64,000 nt of DNA, taken from NCBI RefSeq assembly GCF_003602005.1, contig NZ_QZWD01000019.1:1-64000 (forward strand), read 5' to 3'. The stretch comes from Salinisphaera sp. Q1T1-3 (GTDB lineage Bacteria; Pseudomonadota; Gammaproteobacteria; Nevskiales; Salinisphaeraceae). A program made the translations under genes and the position numbers. The notes under the pieces are model-generated. The model was given only the letters and a program-made list of their open reading frames with translations, did no database searches and was not told the DNA's origin. Of this stretch, positions 35,727-46,370 are shown one piece after another. Every line of letters begins with the position of its first letter. Positions within the stretch are counted from its first letter, which is position 1.

Positions 35727-36349
35727 GAGCGCGCCCGCTCAAGTCGCTTGATGCGGGCGGCCGTACGTTCCACGTCGTCACGGAAGGTCTCGACCTCACC
35801 GGCGAAACGCTCGTGCTCCCAGGCACCGACCACGTCACGGGTCTCCTCGCGCAGGTATTCCGCCGCCTGCGCGGGGAACTCGCGACGTGCCCGATCGAAC
35901 AACGCCCCCGCCTGACGGAACCCACGCTCGAGCAGACCGCCGGCCACCGGGCCGAAACGCGCATCGAGCAGATCCCCCAGATCGAAGTCCACCTTGGCGA
36001 ACAGATCGGCGAACTGCTGGGCCACGCCGATATCGCCTTCGATACGCAGCCCGGCCCCGATGATGCCGTTCGAGCCGCCGGAGAAGAATACGCGGGCGAA
36101 CGCAGTCGAGCGGCCCGTCAGACGCACATCGGGAGCCTCTTCGCCGGGCCCTGTCACCTGGACGCCGTTGGCCTCGGCGATGAACGTCACCGCGAGCCCG
36201 AGATCGGACAGGTACAGCGCCAGCGAACGCCCGGCCAGCGCGCGGGCGCGCTCGAGCGCGGCTTCATCGGCCCCGAGATACCGATTGAGCGCGATCTCGG
36301 CCGCGCCCAGCGCCGGCGACGGCAAGCTGTTGAAACGCGTGTCCGTCAT
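35723..36349 (-). CDS. ubiJ: Ubiquinone biosynthesis accessory factor UbiJ
   Basis: 208 aa with an N-terminal SCP2 lipid-binding domain ([17 protein letters not shown] ... [29 protein letters not shown]) and a helical, charged C-terminus ([23 protein letters not shown]) typical of UbiJ. It shelters hydrophobic quinone intermediates in the Ubi complex. ATG 36349 overlaps the ubiE stop by 4 nt, and its own stop overlaps ubiB, so all three are translationally linked. Confidence 0.93.
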   Translation of the reverse strand: MTDTRFNSLPSPALGAAEIALNRYLGADEAALERARALAGRSLALYLSDLGLAVTFIAEANGVQVTGPGEEAPDVRLTGRSTAFARVFFSGGSNGIIGAGLRIEGDIGVAQQFADLFAKVDFDLGDLLDARFGPVAGGLLERGFRQAGALFDRARREFPAQAAEYLREETRDVVGAWEHERFAGEVETFRDDVERTAARIKRLERARS

Positions 36350-37128
36350 GCCGCATACCCGCGATGCACGGCCACGATGCCGCCGGTGAGGTTGTGATAA
36401 CCGCAGCGCACGAAACCGGCCTCGACCATCATGCCCTTGAGCGTTTCCTGATCGGGGTGCATGCGGATGGACTCGGCCAGATAGCGATAGCTGTCCTCGT
36501 CGCGTGCGACGTTCTTGCCGAGCCACGGCAGTACCGAGAACGAATAGCGATCGTAGATCAGCCCCAGCCCCGGCAGCGCCGGCTTGGAGAACTCCAGCAC
36601 GATGGTCCGGCCACCGGGTCGGGTCACGCGCGCCATTTCGTTCAACGCGGCCTGTTTGTCGGTGACGTTGCGCAGGCCGAAGGCGATGGTCACGCAGTCG
36701 AAGGCATCGTCGGCGAACGGCAGCTTCTCGGCGTTGGCCAGGCAGTAATCCACGTTGGAGACCAGCCCGCGGTCGATCATCCGATCGCGCCCGTTGGCCA
36801 GCATGGCGTGGTTGATGTCGGACATCAGCACGCGTCCATCGGCGCCGACCTTCTTGGCGAACCCGGCGGCAAGATCCCCGGTGCCGCTGGCCAGATCCAG
36901 AATCGATTCGCCCGGGCGCACCGCGGCCAGCGAGATCGTGAACCGTTTCCAGGCACGATGAATCCCCATCGACATCAGGTCGTTCATCAGGTCGTAGTTG
37001 TCGGCCACCGAATCGAACACGGCGCCGACCCGACGCTGTTTGTCGGGGCGCGCGACGCGCTCGTAGCCGAAATCGACGGTCTCGGAATCGGCGCCCGGGG
37101 CGCCGGGCGGCTGGCGGGAATCGGCCAT
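36346..37128 (-). CDS. ubiE: Ubiquinone/menaquinone C-methyltransferase UbiE
   Basis: SAM-dependent C-methylation step of quinone synthesis. The family opening VDFGYERV and [20 protein letters not shown] are followed by SAM motif [13 protein letters not shown], the [15 protein letters not shown] segment, and LEFSKP. ATG 37128 gives 260 aa. It is first in the ubiE-ubiJ-ubiB operon and is divergent from the efflux operon at 37372. Confidence 0.96.
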   Translation of the reverse strand: MADSRQPPGAPGADSETVDFGYERVARPDKQRRVGAVFDSVADNYDLMNDLMSMGIHRAWKRFTISLAAVRPGESILDLASGTGDLAAGFAKKVGADGRVLMSDINHAMLANGRDRMIDRGLVSNVDYCLANAEKLPFADDAFDCVTIAFGLRNVTDKQAALNEMARVTRPGGRTIVLEFSKPALPGLGLIYDRYSFSVLPWLGKNVARDEDSYRYLAESIRMHPDQETLKGMMVEAGFVRCGYHNLTGGIVAVHRGYAA

Positions 37129-37371
37129 GGCGGATACAAACCGAAAAAGCGTGACGCCAAGCTTACCGCACACGTCGTGCATGCTGTTGTGCGCGATGCG
37201 CATCGGCACCGGCGATCGCCCCGTAATCGGGATGGCCGATCGCTGCCCCGGGTGAGATAGACTCGGTCGCGCATCGGCGCGCGTGCTCGGGGGCGAGCAC
37301 GCAATGTCCGCTGCCGGCCGACCGCGGGCGTTGGCGGCCGTATCCATATCTGCTGTTGGGGGTCCACCGTC

Positions 37372-38592
37372 TTGCTCGTATTGCGTTTTCGGCACATCGC
37401 CGGCCTGGCGCTTCTGATCGGCGCGGCTGTCGTGGCCGGCTGCTCGCAGACCGACGCACCGGCCCGCCAGGCCGATGTCCGCGATGTCGGTGTCTATGTC
37501 GTCACCCCGCAGCGCTATACCGTGCGCGAAACATTGCCCGGCCGCACGCGCGCCACCCAGCAATCCGAGGTCCGACCGCAGGTCGAGGGCATCATCGAAA
37601 AACGCCTGTTCACGGAGGGCGCCGACGTCGCGGCCGGGGACGTGCTCTACCGGATCGACCCGGCCCGCTACAGCGCGGCCGTCGACGAGGCCGAGGCCCA
37701 GCTGGCCCAGGCTCGGGCGCGCCTGCAGTCGGACGCGCCGCTGGCCAAACGCTATACCGAACTCGCCAAGATCGATGCCATCTCCAAGCAGGATCGCGAC
37801 AACGCGGTGGCCACGCTGGCCCAGGACAAGGCCGACGTGGCGAGCGCGAAGGCCAGCCTGAAGACCGCGCGCATCAATCTTGGCTACACCCGCATCAAGG
37901 CACCGATCGCCGGACGCATCGGCGCGTCCACGGTGACCGCCGGCGCGCTGGTGACGACCAACCAGAGCGAGGCACTGACCACGATCACCCAGCTCGATCC
38001 GATCTATGTCGATATCCAGCAGTCGGCGACCCAGTATCTTGCGCTCAAGCAGGCGATCGACTCGGGACGGCTGGCCACCGACGACAACGATGCCGCCCCG
38101 GTGCGCGTCACGCCCGAGGGCAGCGATCTGCAGCTCGACGGCAAGCTGGCCTTTTCCGGCGTGACCGTGGACTCGGATACCGGCGCGGTGATGCTGCGCG
38201 CGATCGTGCCCAATCCGGCTCACGATCTGTTGCCCGGCATGTACGTTCGCGCCACGTTGACCCAGGGCATCGATGTGAGGGCACTGCTGGTGCCGCAGCA
38301 GGCGGTCTCGCGCAATGGCAAGGGCGAGCCCAGCGCGTTCGTGATCGACGCCGACGACACGGTCGAGAAGAAAGCCCTGACCATCGCCGGGGCCACTGAC
38401 GATCATCGCTGGCGCGTCACCGACGGTCTCACGGCCGGTGATCGGGTGGTCGTCCAGGGGGCCGGTCAGATTCAGGTCGGCGATCGAGTCACGACCACAC
38501 CGCTGGTTGTGCGCGATGGCAACCTGCAGCCGGCACCGGCGACGAACACGACGAGCAACGGCCCCGACACGACACCGCCGGACGCCGGCTGA
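37372..38592 (+). CDS. RND efflux periplasmic adaptor (AcrA/MexA-like lipoprotein)
   Basis: 406 aa. A lipobox VVAGC at about residue 20-25 marks a lipoprotein. The barrel-sandwich hybrid ([20 protein letters not shown]), the alpha hairpin (residues 100-170, [12 protein letters not shown]), the second half-motif [14 protein letters not shown] and the beta-barrel follow. It bridges the inner-membrane pump and the outer-membrane channel encoded by the next two genes. The start is TTG 37372. The C-terminus is a disordered Pro/Thr/Asn tail. The pump gene starts 2 nt after its stop. Confidence 0.93.
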   Translation: MLVLRFRHIAGLALLIGAAVVAGCSQTDAPARQADVRDVGVYVVTPQRYTVRETLPGRTRATQQSEVRPQVEGIIEKRLFTEGADVAAGDVLYRIDPARYSAAVDEAEAQLAQARARLQSDAPLAKRYTELAKIDAISKQDRDNAVATLAQDKADVASAKASLKTARINLGYTRIKAPIAGRIGASTVTAGALVTTNQSEALTTITQLDPIYVDIQQSATQYLALKQAIDSGRLATDDNDAAPVRVTPEGSDLQLDGKLAFSGVTVDSDTGAVMLRAIVPNPAHDLLPGMYVRATLTQGIDVRALLVPQQAVSRNGKGEPSAFVIDADDTVEKKALTIAGATDDHRWRVTDGLTAGDRVVVQGAGQIQVGDRVTTTPLVVRDGNLQPAPATNTTSNGPDTTPPDAG

Positions 38593-38594
38593 TC

Positions 38595-41500
38595 ATGTCG
38601 CGATTCTTCATCGACCGGCCGATCTTCGCCACGGTCATCGCGATCGTGGTCAGCCTGGCGGGGCTGCTGTCGATCTTCACGCTGCCGTTGGAGCAGTACC
38701 CGGAAATCGCGCCGCCCACGATTTCGATCGCGGCGACCTATACCGGCGCCAACGCCCAGACAACACAGAACTCGGTGACCCAGATCATCGAACAGTCGAT
38801 GACCGGCATCGACAATCTGCTCTATATCGAATCCAGCTCGGATTCCTCGGGCAGCTCGCGCGTGCGCCTGACCTTCCAGTCCGGCACCGATCCGGACATC
38901 GCCCAGGTCCAGGTCCAGAACGAGCTGCAGTCGGCCCTGGCCCGCCTGCCGGCCTCGGTCCAGCAGCAGGGCGTGCGCACCTACCAGTCCGGCGGCAACT
39001 ATTTCCTGGTCTTCGCCCTGTCCTCGACCAACGGCGCGATGGACGAGGCCGATATCGGCGACTATATCGCCTCGACCCTGACCGATCCGCTCGCCCGGGT
39101 TCCCGGCATCAGCCAGGCACGCAATTTCGGCGCCGAATACGCGCTGCGTATCTGGCTCAACCCGAACAAGCTCAATCAGTACGATCTGGTGCCCGGCGAC
39201 ATCCGCGCGGCGCTCGAAGCCCAGAACGCGGATGTCTCGGCCGGCGAGCTGGGCGGCCTGCCCGCAGCGCCCGGCCAGCAGCTCAACGCCACCATTCGTA
39301 CGCGCAGTCGGTTGACCTCGCCGGACCAGTTCGCCGATATCATCGTCAAGGCCAATCCCGACGGCTCCCTGGTCCGGCTTTCCGATGTCGCGCGCGTGGA
39401 GATCGGCTCCGACGAGTATTCCGAAATCGCTCGCTACAACGGCCATCGAGCTGCCGGTCTCGGCATGGAGCTGGCTGCCGGTGCCAACGCCATGGGCACT
39501 GCCACCGCGGTCGAACAACGCCTGGACGATCTGGCCGCTTTCTTCCCGGCCGGCCTCAAGGCCCATGTGGCCTTCGACACCACCCCGTTCGTACGCGCCT
39601 CGATCAAGGAGGTGGTCAAGACACTGATCGAGGCCGTGGTGCTGGTCGTGGCCATCATGTTCCTGTTTCTGCAGAACTGGCGGGCCACACTGATTCCGGC
39701 GCTCGCGGTACCGGTGGTCATCCTCGGCACCTTCGGCGTGCTGGCCGCGTTCGGCTATTCGATCAACACGCTGACCATGTTCGCGCTGGTACTGGCGATC
39801 GGCCTGTTGGTCGACGATGCGATCGTCGTGGTCGAGAACGTCGAACGCGTCATGGCCGAACAGGGGCTGTCTCCGCGCGAGGCGACGATCACGTCCATGC
39901 GCGAGATCCAGGGCGCACTGATCGGCATCGCGCTCGTGCTCTCGGCGGTCTTTCTGCCGATGGCCTTCTTTCCCGGGGCCACTGGCGTCATCTATCGCCA
40001 GTTCTCGGTCACCATCGCCTCGGCCATGGTGTTATCGGTCGGCGTGGCACTCATTCTCACGCCGGCGCTGTGTGCCGCACTACTCAAGCCGAATACCGAG
40101 CGCCGGGCGCCCAATCGGGTGTTCGCGGCGTTCAATCGCGGGGTGGCCGCCAGTGCGACCGGGGCCGCCCGCCTCGTCTCTCGAGCGATTCGCGGGCGCG
40201 CCCTGGTGATGCTGGCCTTCGCCCTGATCGTGCTTGCCGTGGCCTGGCTGTTCACGCATCTGCCGGGCAGCTTCCTGCCGGACGAGGACCAGGGCGTGTT
40301 GATGGTCTCGATCCAGCTGCCACCGGGAGCGACATCCCAGCGCACGGTCGAGGTCATGAACCAGGTGGATACCTATTTCCGCCAGCAGCCCAACGTGCAG
40401 TCGATCTTCGCAATCGCCGGCAGTACCGGCCAGAACACCGGGCGAGCCTTCGTGCATCTGACGGACTGGTCCGAGCGCACCGGTGACAATCGCTCGGCCC
40501 AGGCGATCGCGGCCGCGGCCACGGCGGCGCTGTCCGCGATCCGCGATGCCCGCATCTATGTGCTCAACCCACCGGTATTGCGCAATCTGGGCGACTCGTC
40601 CGGCTTCGAGCTGCAACTCGAGGACCTGGGCGGGCTCGGCCGCCCGGCCCTCACCGCGGCCCGCAAACAGTTTCTGGCCGCGGCCCGCAACAGCCCGCTG
40701 CTGGCTCAGATGCGCTCGGACGTGACCGACCCCAACGCCCAGTTCGCCATCGATATCGACGATGCCAAGGCCCGTGCGCTCGGGCTTTCGATCGCCGATA
40801 TCAACAACACCCTGTCGACCGCCTTCGGCGGTTCGTATGTCGACGACTTCATCTACGAGGGGCGCGTCAAACGCGTTTACATGGAAGGCGATACCCCGTT
40901 TCGTATGCAGCCGGATGACCTGAACGACTGGTATGTCCGCAACGCGGATGGCGACATGGTGCCGTTTTCCAGCTTTGCGACCACGCACTGGACGAGCGGG
41001 CTGCCGGAACTCGAACGCTATAACGGCGTGCCGGCCTACGCCGTCTCCGGGCAGCCGGCGCCGGGAGTCTCGACCTCGGCGGCCATGGCCGAGGTCAAGC
41101 GCCTGGTCGCCGATCTGCCCGAGGGCATCGGCTTCGAGTGGTCCGGCATCTCGTTGCAACAGCAACAGGCCGGCAGCCAGGCACCGCTTTTGTATGCCGT
41201 CTCGATCGGTTTCGTGTTCCTGTGTCTGGCCGCACTCTACGAGAGCTGGTCGATCCCGGTCGCGGTGATGCTGGTCGTCCCGCTCGGCGTGCTCGGCGCG
41301 CTGCTGGCGATTTTGACGCGCGGCATGCCAGTCGATGTGTATTTCCAGGTCGGGTTGTTGACCACGATCGGGCTGTCGGCCAAGAACGCGATCCTGATCG
41401 TGGAATACGCCCACCAGCTGGAGCGACACGGCGAAACGCTCGTTCAGGCCGCCCTGCATGCCGTCCGGCTGCGCCTGCGCCCGATCGTGATGACCTCGCT

Positions 41501-41696
41501 GGCCTTCGGGATGGGGGTTTTTCCATTGGTCATTTCCACCGGCGCCGGGGCCGGGGCCCGCAATTCCGTGGGCACCGGCGTGTTCGGCGGCATGATCGCG
41601 GCCACGCTGCTGGCGATCGTCTTCGTGCCGGTGTTCTTCGTCCTGTCGCGCGCCGGCTGGCGACGCCTGACCGACGACGGAGCCATCGCGCGATGA
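38595..41696 (+). CDS. RND multidrug efflux transporter (AcrB/MexB-like, HAE1)
   Basis: 1033 aa proton-driven drug exporter with 12 membrane helices and two large periplasmic loops. It begins MSRFFIDRPIFATVIAIV as all HAE1 pumps do. The proton-relay aspartate pair is in LLVDDAIVVVE (about 406-407), and the essential lysine in GLSAKNAILIVEYAH (about 930). Length is typical. The substrate range cannot be read. It overlaps the channel gene by 4 nt (ATGA). No TetR-type repressor lies next to the operon; the divergent gene is ubiE. Confidence 0.95.
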   Translation: MSRFFIDRPIFATVIAIVVSLAGLLSIFTLPLEQYPEIAPPTISIAATYTGANAQTTQNSVTQIIEQSMTGIDNLLYIESSSDSSGSSRVRLTFQSGTDPDIAQVQVQNELQSALARLPASVQQQGVRTYQSGGNYFLVFALSSTNGAMDEADIGDYIASTLTDPLARVPGISQARNFGAEYALRIWLNPNKLNQYDLVPGDIRAALEAQNADVSAGELGGLPAAPGQQLNATIRTRSRLTSPDQFADIIVKANPDGSLVRLSDVARVEIGSDEYSEIARYNGHRAAGLGMELAAGANAMGTATAVEQRLDDLAAFFPAGLKAHVAFDTTPFVRASIKEVVKTLIEAVVLVVAIMFLFLQNWRATLIPALAVPVVILGTFGVLAAFGYSINTLTMFALVLAIGLLVDDAIVVVENVERVMAEQGLSPREATITSMREIQGALIGIALVLSAVFLPMAFFPGATGVIYRQFSVTIASAMVLSVGVALILTPALCAALLKPNTERRAPNRVFAAFNRGVAASATGAARLVSRAIRGRALVMLAFALIVLAVAWLFTHLPGSFLPDEDQGVLMVSIQLPPGATSQRTVEVMNQVDTYFRQQPNVQSIFAIAGSTGQNTGRAFVHLTDWSERTGDNRSAQAIAAAATAALSAIRDARIYVLNPPVLRNLGDSSGFELQLEDLGGLGRPALTAARKQFLAAARNSPLLAQMRSDVTDPNAQFAIDIDDAKARALGLSIADINNTLSTAFGGSYVDDFIYEGRVKRVYMEGDTPFRMQPDDLNDWYVRNADGDMVPFSSFATTHWTSGLPELERYNGVPAYAVSGQPAPGVSTSAAMAEVKRLVADLPEGIGFEWSGISLQQQQAGSQAPLLYAVSIGFVFLCLAALYESWSIPVAVMLVVPLGVLGALLAILTRGMPVDVYFQVGLLTTIGLSAKNAILIVEYAHQLERHGETLVQAALHAVRLRLRPIVMTSLAFGMGVFPLVISTGAGAGARNSVGTGVFGGMIAATLLAIVFVPVFFVLSRAGWRRLTDDGAIAR

Positions 41697-43168
41697 ATCA
41701 CGCCATGATCGGCCGGATCTCGCGCCGGACACTGGCCGGGTTGTCACTGGTCGCGCTGACCGGCTGTGCGAATCTCGCCCCCGACTACGAGCGCCCGGCC
41801 CCGGTAACGCCGCAGCTCTGGCCGAGCGTGGGGGCCTACGGCGCGCCCGAGCCGGTGACCGCAACGGATGTCGCGGATCTCGGCTGGCGCGATTTCTTCG
41901 TCGATGCGGGCCTGCGCCACACGGTCGCGCTGGCCTTGGCCCACAACCGGGATCTGCGGGTCGCCGCACTGAATATCGAAGCCGCCCGCGCCCAGTATCA
42001 CGATACCCGGTCGAACCTGTTTCCGAGCGTGGACGCCTCGGGCAGTGCAACCTTCTCCCGGGCCGGTCGAACCAGCGGACGCGACGATACGGCCAGCGGC
42101 AATCTGGCCAACCAGAGTTCGGTCTCCAGGAGTCTGTCGGCCGAACTCGGGTTCGCCAGCTACGAGATCGATTTCTTCGGGCGCCTGCGCAATCAGCGCG
42201 AAGCGGCACTGAATACGTTGCTGTCCTCGGCTGCCAGCCGCCGCGCCACGCAGATCAGTCTGATCGGCGAAGTGGCCACCCGCTGGCTGACGCTGGCTGC
42301 GGACCAGTCCCGGCTCGCCCTGGCCCGCCAGACGCTGGCCAACCAGCGCGACAACCTGAAACTCGTCCAGGCCCGTCACGACTATGGCGTGGCCTCCGGC
42401 TCCGATGTGGCCAACGCCCGATCGGCCGTCGAGTCGGCCCGGGTGGACGTGGCAAGCCTGACCACCACCATCGCCCAGGATCGCAACGCCTTGAACCGTA
42501 TCGCCGGCACGGTGGTACCGGCCTCGGCCCTGCCCGGCGCCGAACTGCCCGAGGACGCGGTACGCCAGAAACTGCCGGCCGGCATTCCGTCACGGGTGCT
42601 CGTCAACCGGCCGGACGTGATCGCTGCCGAATACACGCTGCGCGGCGACTATGCCTCGATCGGTGCCGCCCGCGCCGCATTCTTCCCCCGCATCAGCCTG
42701 ACCGCGGCGACCGGCTGGGCCACCAGCGGCCTGAGTGGCCTGTTCGCCGATGACAATCGCAGCTGGTCGGTCACTCCGGCCATGGACGTGCCGATATTCG
42801 ACGGCGGCTCGCGTGCCGCCCAGCTCGATCTGGCCCATGTACAGCGGGATATCGATCTCGCCGACTACGAATCCACGCTACAGACGGCTTTTCGCGAAGT
42901 TGCCGATGCTCTGGCGATACGCGCGACCATCGATGATCAGATCGATGCCCAAACGCGTCTGGTGACCGCCAATGCCCGGGCCTATCGACTGTCACTGGCA
43001 CGCTATCGGGCCGGCACCGACAGCTATCAGGACACGCTGGTCGAGCAGCGCGCGCTCTACAGCGCGCGTCAGAACGAGATCGATCGCCGACTGGCGCGCC
43101 AGACCAATCTGGTCACGCTCTACAAGGTGCTGGGCGGCGGCGGTCTGGCCGAAAGCGCCGGCCCATAG
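41693..43168 (+). CDS. Outer-membrane efflux lipoprotein (NodT/OprM family)
   Basis: 491 aa TolC-like channel. Lipobox ALTGC near residue 25, then ANLAPDYERPAPVTPQLW as in OprM-type proteins, two outer-membrane-efflux repeats with long helices (for example LLSSAASRRATQISLIGEVATR), and the conserved RPDVIAAEYTLR segment. ATG 41693 shares ATGA with the stop of the pump gene. It completes the tripartite efflux system. Confidence 0.93.
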   Translation: MNHAMIGRISRRTLAGLSLVALTGCANLAPDYERPAPVTPQLWPSVGAYGAPEPVTATDVADLGWRDFFVDAGLRHTVALALAHNRDLRVAALNIEAARAQYHDTRSNLFPSVDASGSATFSRAGRTSGRDDTASGNLANQSSVSRSLSAELGFASYEIDFFGRLRNQREAALNTLLSSAASRRATQISLIGEVATRWLTLAADQSRLALARQTLANQRDNLKLVQARHDYGVASGSDVANARSAVESARVDVASLTTTIAQDRNALNRIAGTVVPASALPGAELPEDAVRQKLPAGIPSRVLVNRPDVIAAEYTLRGDYASIGAARAAFFPRISLTAATGWATSGLSGLFADDNRSWSVTPAMDVPIFDGGSRAAQLDLAHVQRDIDLADYESTLQTAFREVADALAIRATIDDQIDAQTRLVTANARAYRLSLARYRAGTDSYQDTLVEQRALYSARQNEIDRRLARQTNLVTLYKVLGGGGLAESAGP

Positions 43169-43290
43169 TCGAGCAACCCGCGCCGACCGCGTTGCCCAAC
43201 CGCTCGGGCATTTACGGTAGATTGGCCGGGCTTTCACACCAAGACACGCTCGACGCGCGTCCGCGCGATCCTTTGCATCAGGAGACATAT

Positions 43291-44118
43291 ATGGGGTTGG
43301 CACATCTGCGCGGCGCGCTCGCGCTCGTCGCCGGTCTGGCACTGCTCGGCGCGACTGGCGGCACGGCACTGGCCGCCGATCAGTCCGCCACGGACAATCC
43401 GGCCACCGACAAGCTGCCCGGCGTGCTGCAAAAAGCCGTCAAGTCCGGCCAGGTCGATGTGATCAAGTCCTTTCCGACCGATGTACCCGGCCTGACCGGG
43501 TATGTACTCGAACAATCCGGCCAGCATCAGGTGGTCTATGGCAACCACGGCTATCTGGTGGTCGGTCGCATCGTCGGCCCGGACGGCACGAACATGTCCG
43601 ACCAGTACGAACAGAAATACGTGCCCAAGCCGGATCTGGGCAAGATCGTCGACCAGCTCAAGGACGGCGACCGGCTCGTGCAGCAGGGCCCGGACGATGC
43701 CCCGGTCGTATATGTCTTCGCCGATCCGAACTGCATCTATTGTCATCGCTTCTACGAGCAGGCCGAGCCGCTGGTCAAGGCCGGCAAGATCCAGCTCCAG
43801 TGGGCGATGGTCGGCTTCCTCAAGGATTCCAGCCCGGGACGCGCAGCCGCCATCCTGAGCGCCAAGAACCCGGTCAAGGCCCTGCTCGAGAACGAGAACG
43901 GCTTCGATGAGTCGACCGAACAGGGCGGCATCAAGCCGGCCACCGACATCAGCGACGATCTGCAGCAACAGCTCAAGGCACACGCCAAGCTCATGGCCGA
44001 AGCCGGCGGCTCGGGCACGCCGACGCTGATCTACAAGGAAGACGGCCAGTGGCAGTCCAAAATCGGCGCGCCCGGCACCGACTGGCTCAAGACCCATGTC
44101 GTGAACGACAAGCCGTGA
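43291..44118 (+). CDS. dsbG: Thiol:disulfide isomerase/thioredoxin-like protein DsbG
   Basis: 275 aa periplasmic protein. Signal peptide to about residue 30 (ALALVAGLALLGATGGTALA), an N-terminal dimerisation region (GLTGYVLEQSGQHQVVYGNHGYLVVGRI), then a thioredoxin fold with active site CIYC in DPNCIYCHRF and the cis-proline loop GSGTPTLIY. The YGNHGY-type segment and the large linker fit DsbG rather than DsbC. GGAGA lies before ATG 43291. It protects or reshuffles cysteines in exported proteins. lnt follows closely. Confidence 0.88.
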   Translation: MGLAHLRGALALVAGLALLGATGGTALAADQSATDNPATDKLPGVLQKAVKSGQVDVIKSFPTDVPGLTGYVLEQSGQHQVVYGNHGYLVVGRIVGPDGTNMSDQYEQKYVPKPDLGKIVDQLKDGDRLVQQGPDDAPVVYVFADPNCIYCHRFYEQAEPLVKAGKIQLQWAMVGFLKDSSPGRAAAILSAKNPVKALLENENGFDESTEQGGIKPATDISDDLQQQLKAHAKLMAEAGGSGTPTLIYKEDGQWQSKIGAPGTDWLKTHVVNDKP

Positions 44119-44137
44119 TGCCGGCGTGCCGCGCGTC

Positions 44138-45646
44138 ATGATACCTCGGTCGATCGACCTGACGGCCGGCGGCGCGGCCTTCGGGCTGGCCGCACTTCTG
44201 GGCGTGGTCTCGGTCGGTGCATTCGCACCGTTCGGCCACTTCTGGCTGCTGCCGCTGACCCTGGCCGGGCTGTTCGTGCTCACCGCCCATGCGCGGCCCG
44301 GCCGGGCCGCCCTCGTGGGCTTCGGGTTCGGGCTCGGCCAGTTCGGGGCCGGCAGCCACTGGATCCTCATCGCCCTGTCGGGCGTGGGCGGCGCGCCGCT
44401 GCCGCTCGCTGTGGCGCTGCTGGTCGGGCTGGTCGTACTGCTCGCCTTGTTCATCGGGCTGTCGACCACGCTGGCCGCCCGGCTTGCGCCGGCCGGTAGC
44501 GGCCTCCGGCTCCTGCTGTGGCTGCCGCTGGTCTGGACGGCGATCGAATGGCTGCGCAGCTGGATCTTCTCCGGCTTTCCGTGGTTCTCGATCGGCTATT
44601 CGCAGATCGACTCGCCCCTGGTCGGCTATGCGCCGATCGCCGGCGTGTTCGGCGTCAGCTGGGCGACGGCCCTGACCGCCGGACTGCTGGCATGGATCAT
44701 CATCCGGCCGCGCCGTACCGGCTATGCGCTGGCCGGCGTGGCCGCGATCTGGGCCTGCGGTTACGGGGCCCGCCATATCGGCTGGACCGCGCCAAGTGGC
44801 CCGGCGATCCGTGTCGCCCTCGTCCAGGGGGATGTGGCCCAGCAGGCGAAATGGTCCGCCGCGGCCGTCGACGATGCGATCTCGCGTTATTCCAGATTGT
44901 CCCGTGGTCACTGGCAGGCCGACCTGGTGATCTGGCCGGAAACCGCCATCCCGGCCTATTACCGTGATGTGGCGTCCTCGCTGACAGCGCTCGGGCATCG
45001 GCTGGCCGCGCATGACAGCACGCTGATCACCGGGCTACTGCGGGCCGATACGACCAACGGCGCGATCTATAACAGTGTCGTGGCCGTCGGCGCCGGTCAC
45101 GGCTTCTATGCCAAGCGTCATCTCGTGCCGTTCGGCGAATACTTCCCGGTGCCGGCCGTGGTGCGCCGCTGGATGGCAGCCTCGGGCATGCCCTATGCCG
45201 ACTTCACCGCGGGCGCGAGCGAACAGCCGCCGATCACGGCCGCCGGCATTCCGCTGGCCATATCGATCTGTTACGAAGATATCTTCGGCGCTCTTTTGGC
45301 CCGTGACGTACCGCCCGCGGCAATACTGGTCAATGTCTCCGACGATGCCTGGTTCGGCCGCTCGATCGGGCCCGACCAGCACTTCGAGATCGCACGGATG
45401 CGCGCCGTCGAAGTCGGACGCTATCTGCTGCGTGCCGACAACAGCGCGGTAACCGGCATCGTGGCGCCGGACGGCACGGTCGACAAGCGGGCCCCGGACT
45501 TCGAGCAGGCTGTGGTCAGTGGCCAGGCTCGTCCGTACAGCGGCCTCACGCCGTATGCCCGATGGGGCAATACGGTCGTGCTGCTTGGCCTGCTGATCAC
45601 CGCGGTTGGCGGGCTTCTGGCCGCCCGACGGCGACGCCCGCGCTGA
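44138..45646 (+). CDS. lnt: Apolipoprotein N-acyltransferase
   Basis: Inner-membrane enzyme that adds the third acyl chain to lipoproteins. Several N-terminal helices precede a nitrilase-like periplasmic domain whose triad lies where expected: glutamate in WPETAIP (about 268), lysine in AKRHLVPFGEY (about 326) and cysteine in SICYEDIFG (about 379). ATG 44138 gives 502 aa; GTG 44126 is also possible. It follows dsbG by about 20 nt. A family A/B composite repeat lies about 100 nt after the stop. Confidence 0.95.
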   Translation: MIPRSIDLTAGGAAFGLAALLGVVSVGAFAPFGHFWLLPLTLAGLFVLTAHARPGRAALVGFGFGLGQFGAGSHWILIALSGVGGAPLPLAVALLVGLVVLLALFIGLSTTLAARLAPAGSGLRLLLWLPLVWTAIEWLRSWIFSGFPWFSIGYSQIDSPLVGYAPIAGVFGVSWATALTAGLLAWIIIRPRRTGYALAGVAAIWACGYGARHIGWTAPSGPAIRVALVQGDVAQQAKWSAAAVDDAISRYSRLSRGHWQADLVIWPETAIPAYYRDVASSLTALGHRLAAHDSTLITGLLRADTTNGAIYNSVVAVGAGHGFYAKRHLVPFGEYFPVPAVVRRWMAASGMPYADFTAGASEQPPITAAGIPLAISICYEDIFGALLARDVPPAAILVNVSDDAWFGRSIGPDQHFEIARMRAVEVGRYLLRADNSAVTGIVAPDGTVDKRAPDFEQAVVSGQARPYSGLTPYARWGNTVVLLGLLITAVGGLLAARRRRPR

Positions 45647-45755
45647 TTTGTCGCGCGGGCACAACCCGGGCCGCAGGTCGTCGGCCCGGTGTTCGACAGC
45701 CTGTGCCAACGCCTGGTCAAAGGCCTCGCATACAATTATTTCCACCTAGGGCCTG

Positions 45756-45939
45756 TTATTAACCCGGCATAAAAATAGATGATTTTTCGGGTTGATAACG
45801 CGCGTGTGCGAAAGCACGCGCGCCACGGCCAAAGGCCGTGAAGCCATTGAAAATAAAAAGACGGACAAGTGCCGGCTTTTATTTTTCGATGGCGTTGAAA
45901 ACAGCTGACGTCGTCAGCTGTTTGGGTGCCGGATTAATA
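45756..45939 (+). repeat. Family B repeat, copy 2
   Basis: Best preserved copy: TTATTAACCCGGC to GCCGGATTAATA with all four internal hairpins, including the long arm GCCATTGAAAATAAAAAG paired with CTTTTATTTTTCGATGGC. It forms the left part of the composite element. Confidence 0.9.
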
Positions 45940-46196
45940 ACACTTCGCGCATGACCGCGTTGCCGCCCAAAACCGGCCAGGCAAGGCGCGCAGCACCGGC
46001 TCTGGTCATGCCAAGGTCAAGCCGTGCAACGCCGCATGGCCGCTTCTTGAGCGCAACCCGACAGGACGGCGGTCATTCTTTGCGCAAGCCGGCGTTGTCG
46101 TTCGCGACGCCAGAATGACGGCCGTACGTGCCCGATGCCTTGTCTTGCAAAAAAAATGAGCGCCGACGCGGCGCACGCGGGACGTGTTATTGACCC

Positions 46197-46370
46197 GGCA
46201 TCAAAATAGATGATTTTTCGGGTTGATGACGCGCGTGCGCGAAAGCACGCGCGCCACGGCCAACGGCCATGAAGCCATTGAAAATAAAAAGACGGACAAG
46301 TGCCGGCCTTTATTTTTCGATGGCGTTGAAAACAGCTGACGTCGTCAGCTGTTTTGGTGCCGGATTAATC
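46197..46370 (+). repeat. Family B repeat, copy 3
   Basis: Same orientation as copy 2, about 257 bp further on, differing by scattered substitutions (for example GATGACGCGCGTGCGCG). The right end GCCGGATTAAT runs into CACAGGCCCTAA, the outer end of the composite. Confidence 0.9.

Noticed and set aside
38438-40486. 682-residue plus-strand frame inside the RND genes
   Set aside because: Out-of-frame shadow of the adaptor and pump genes.
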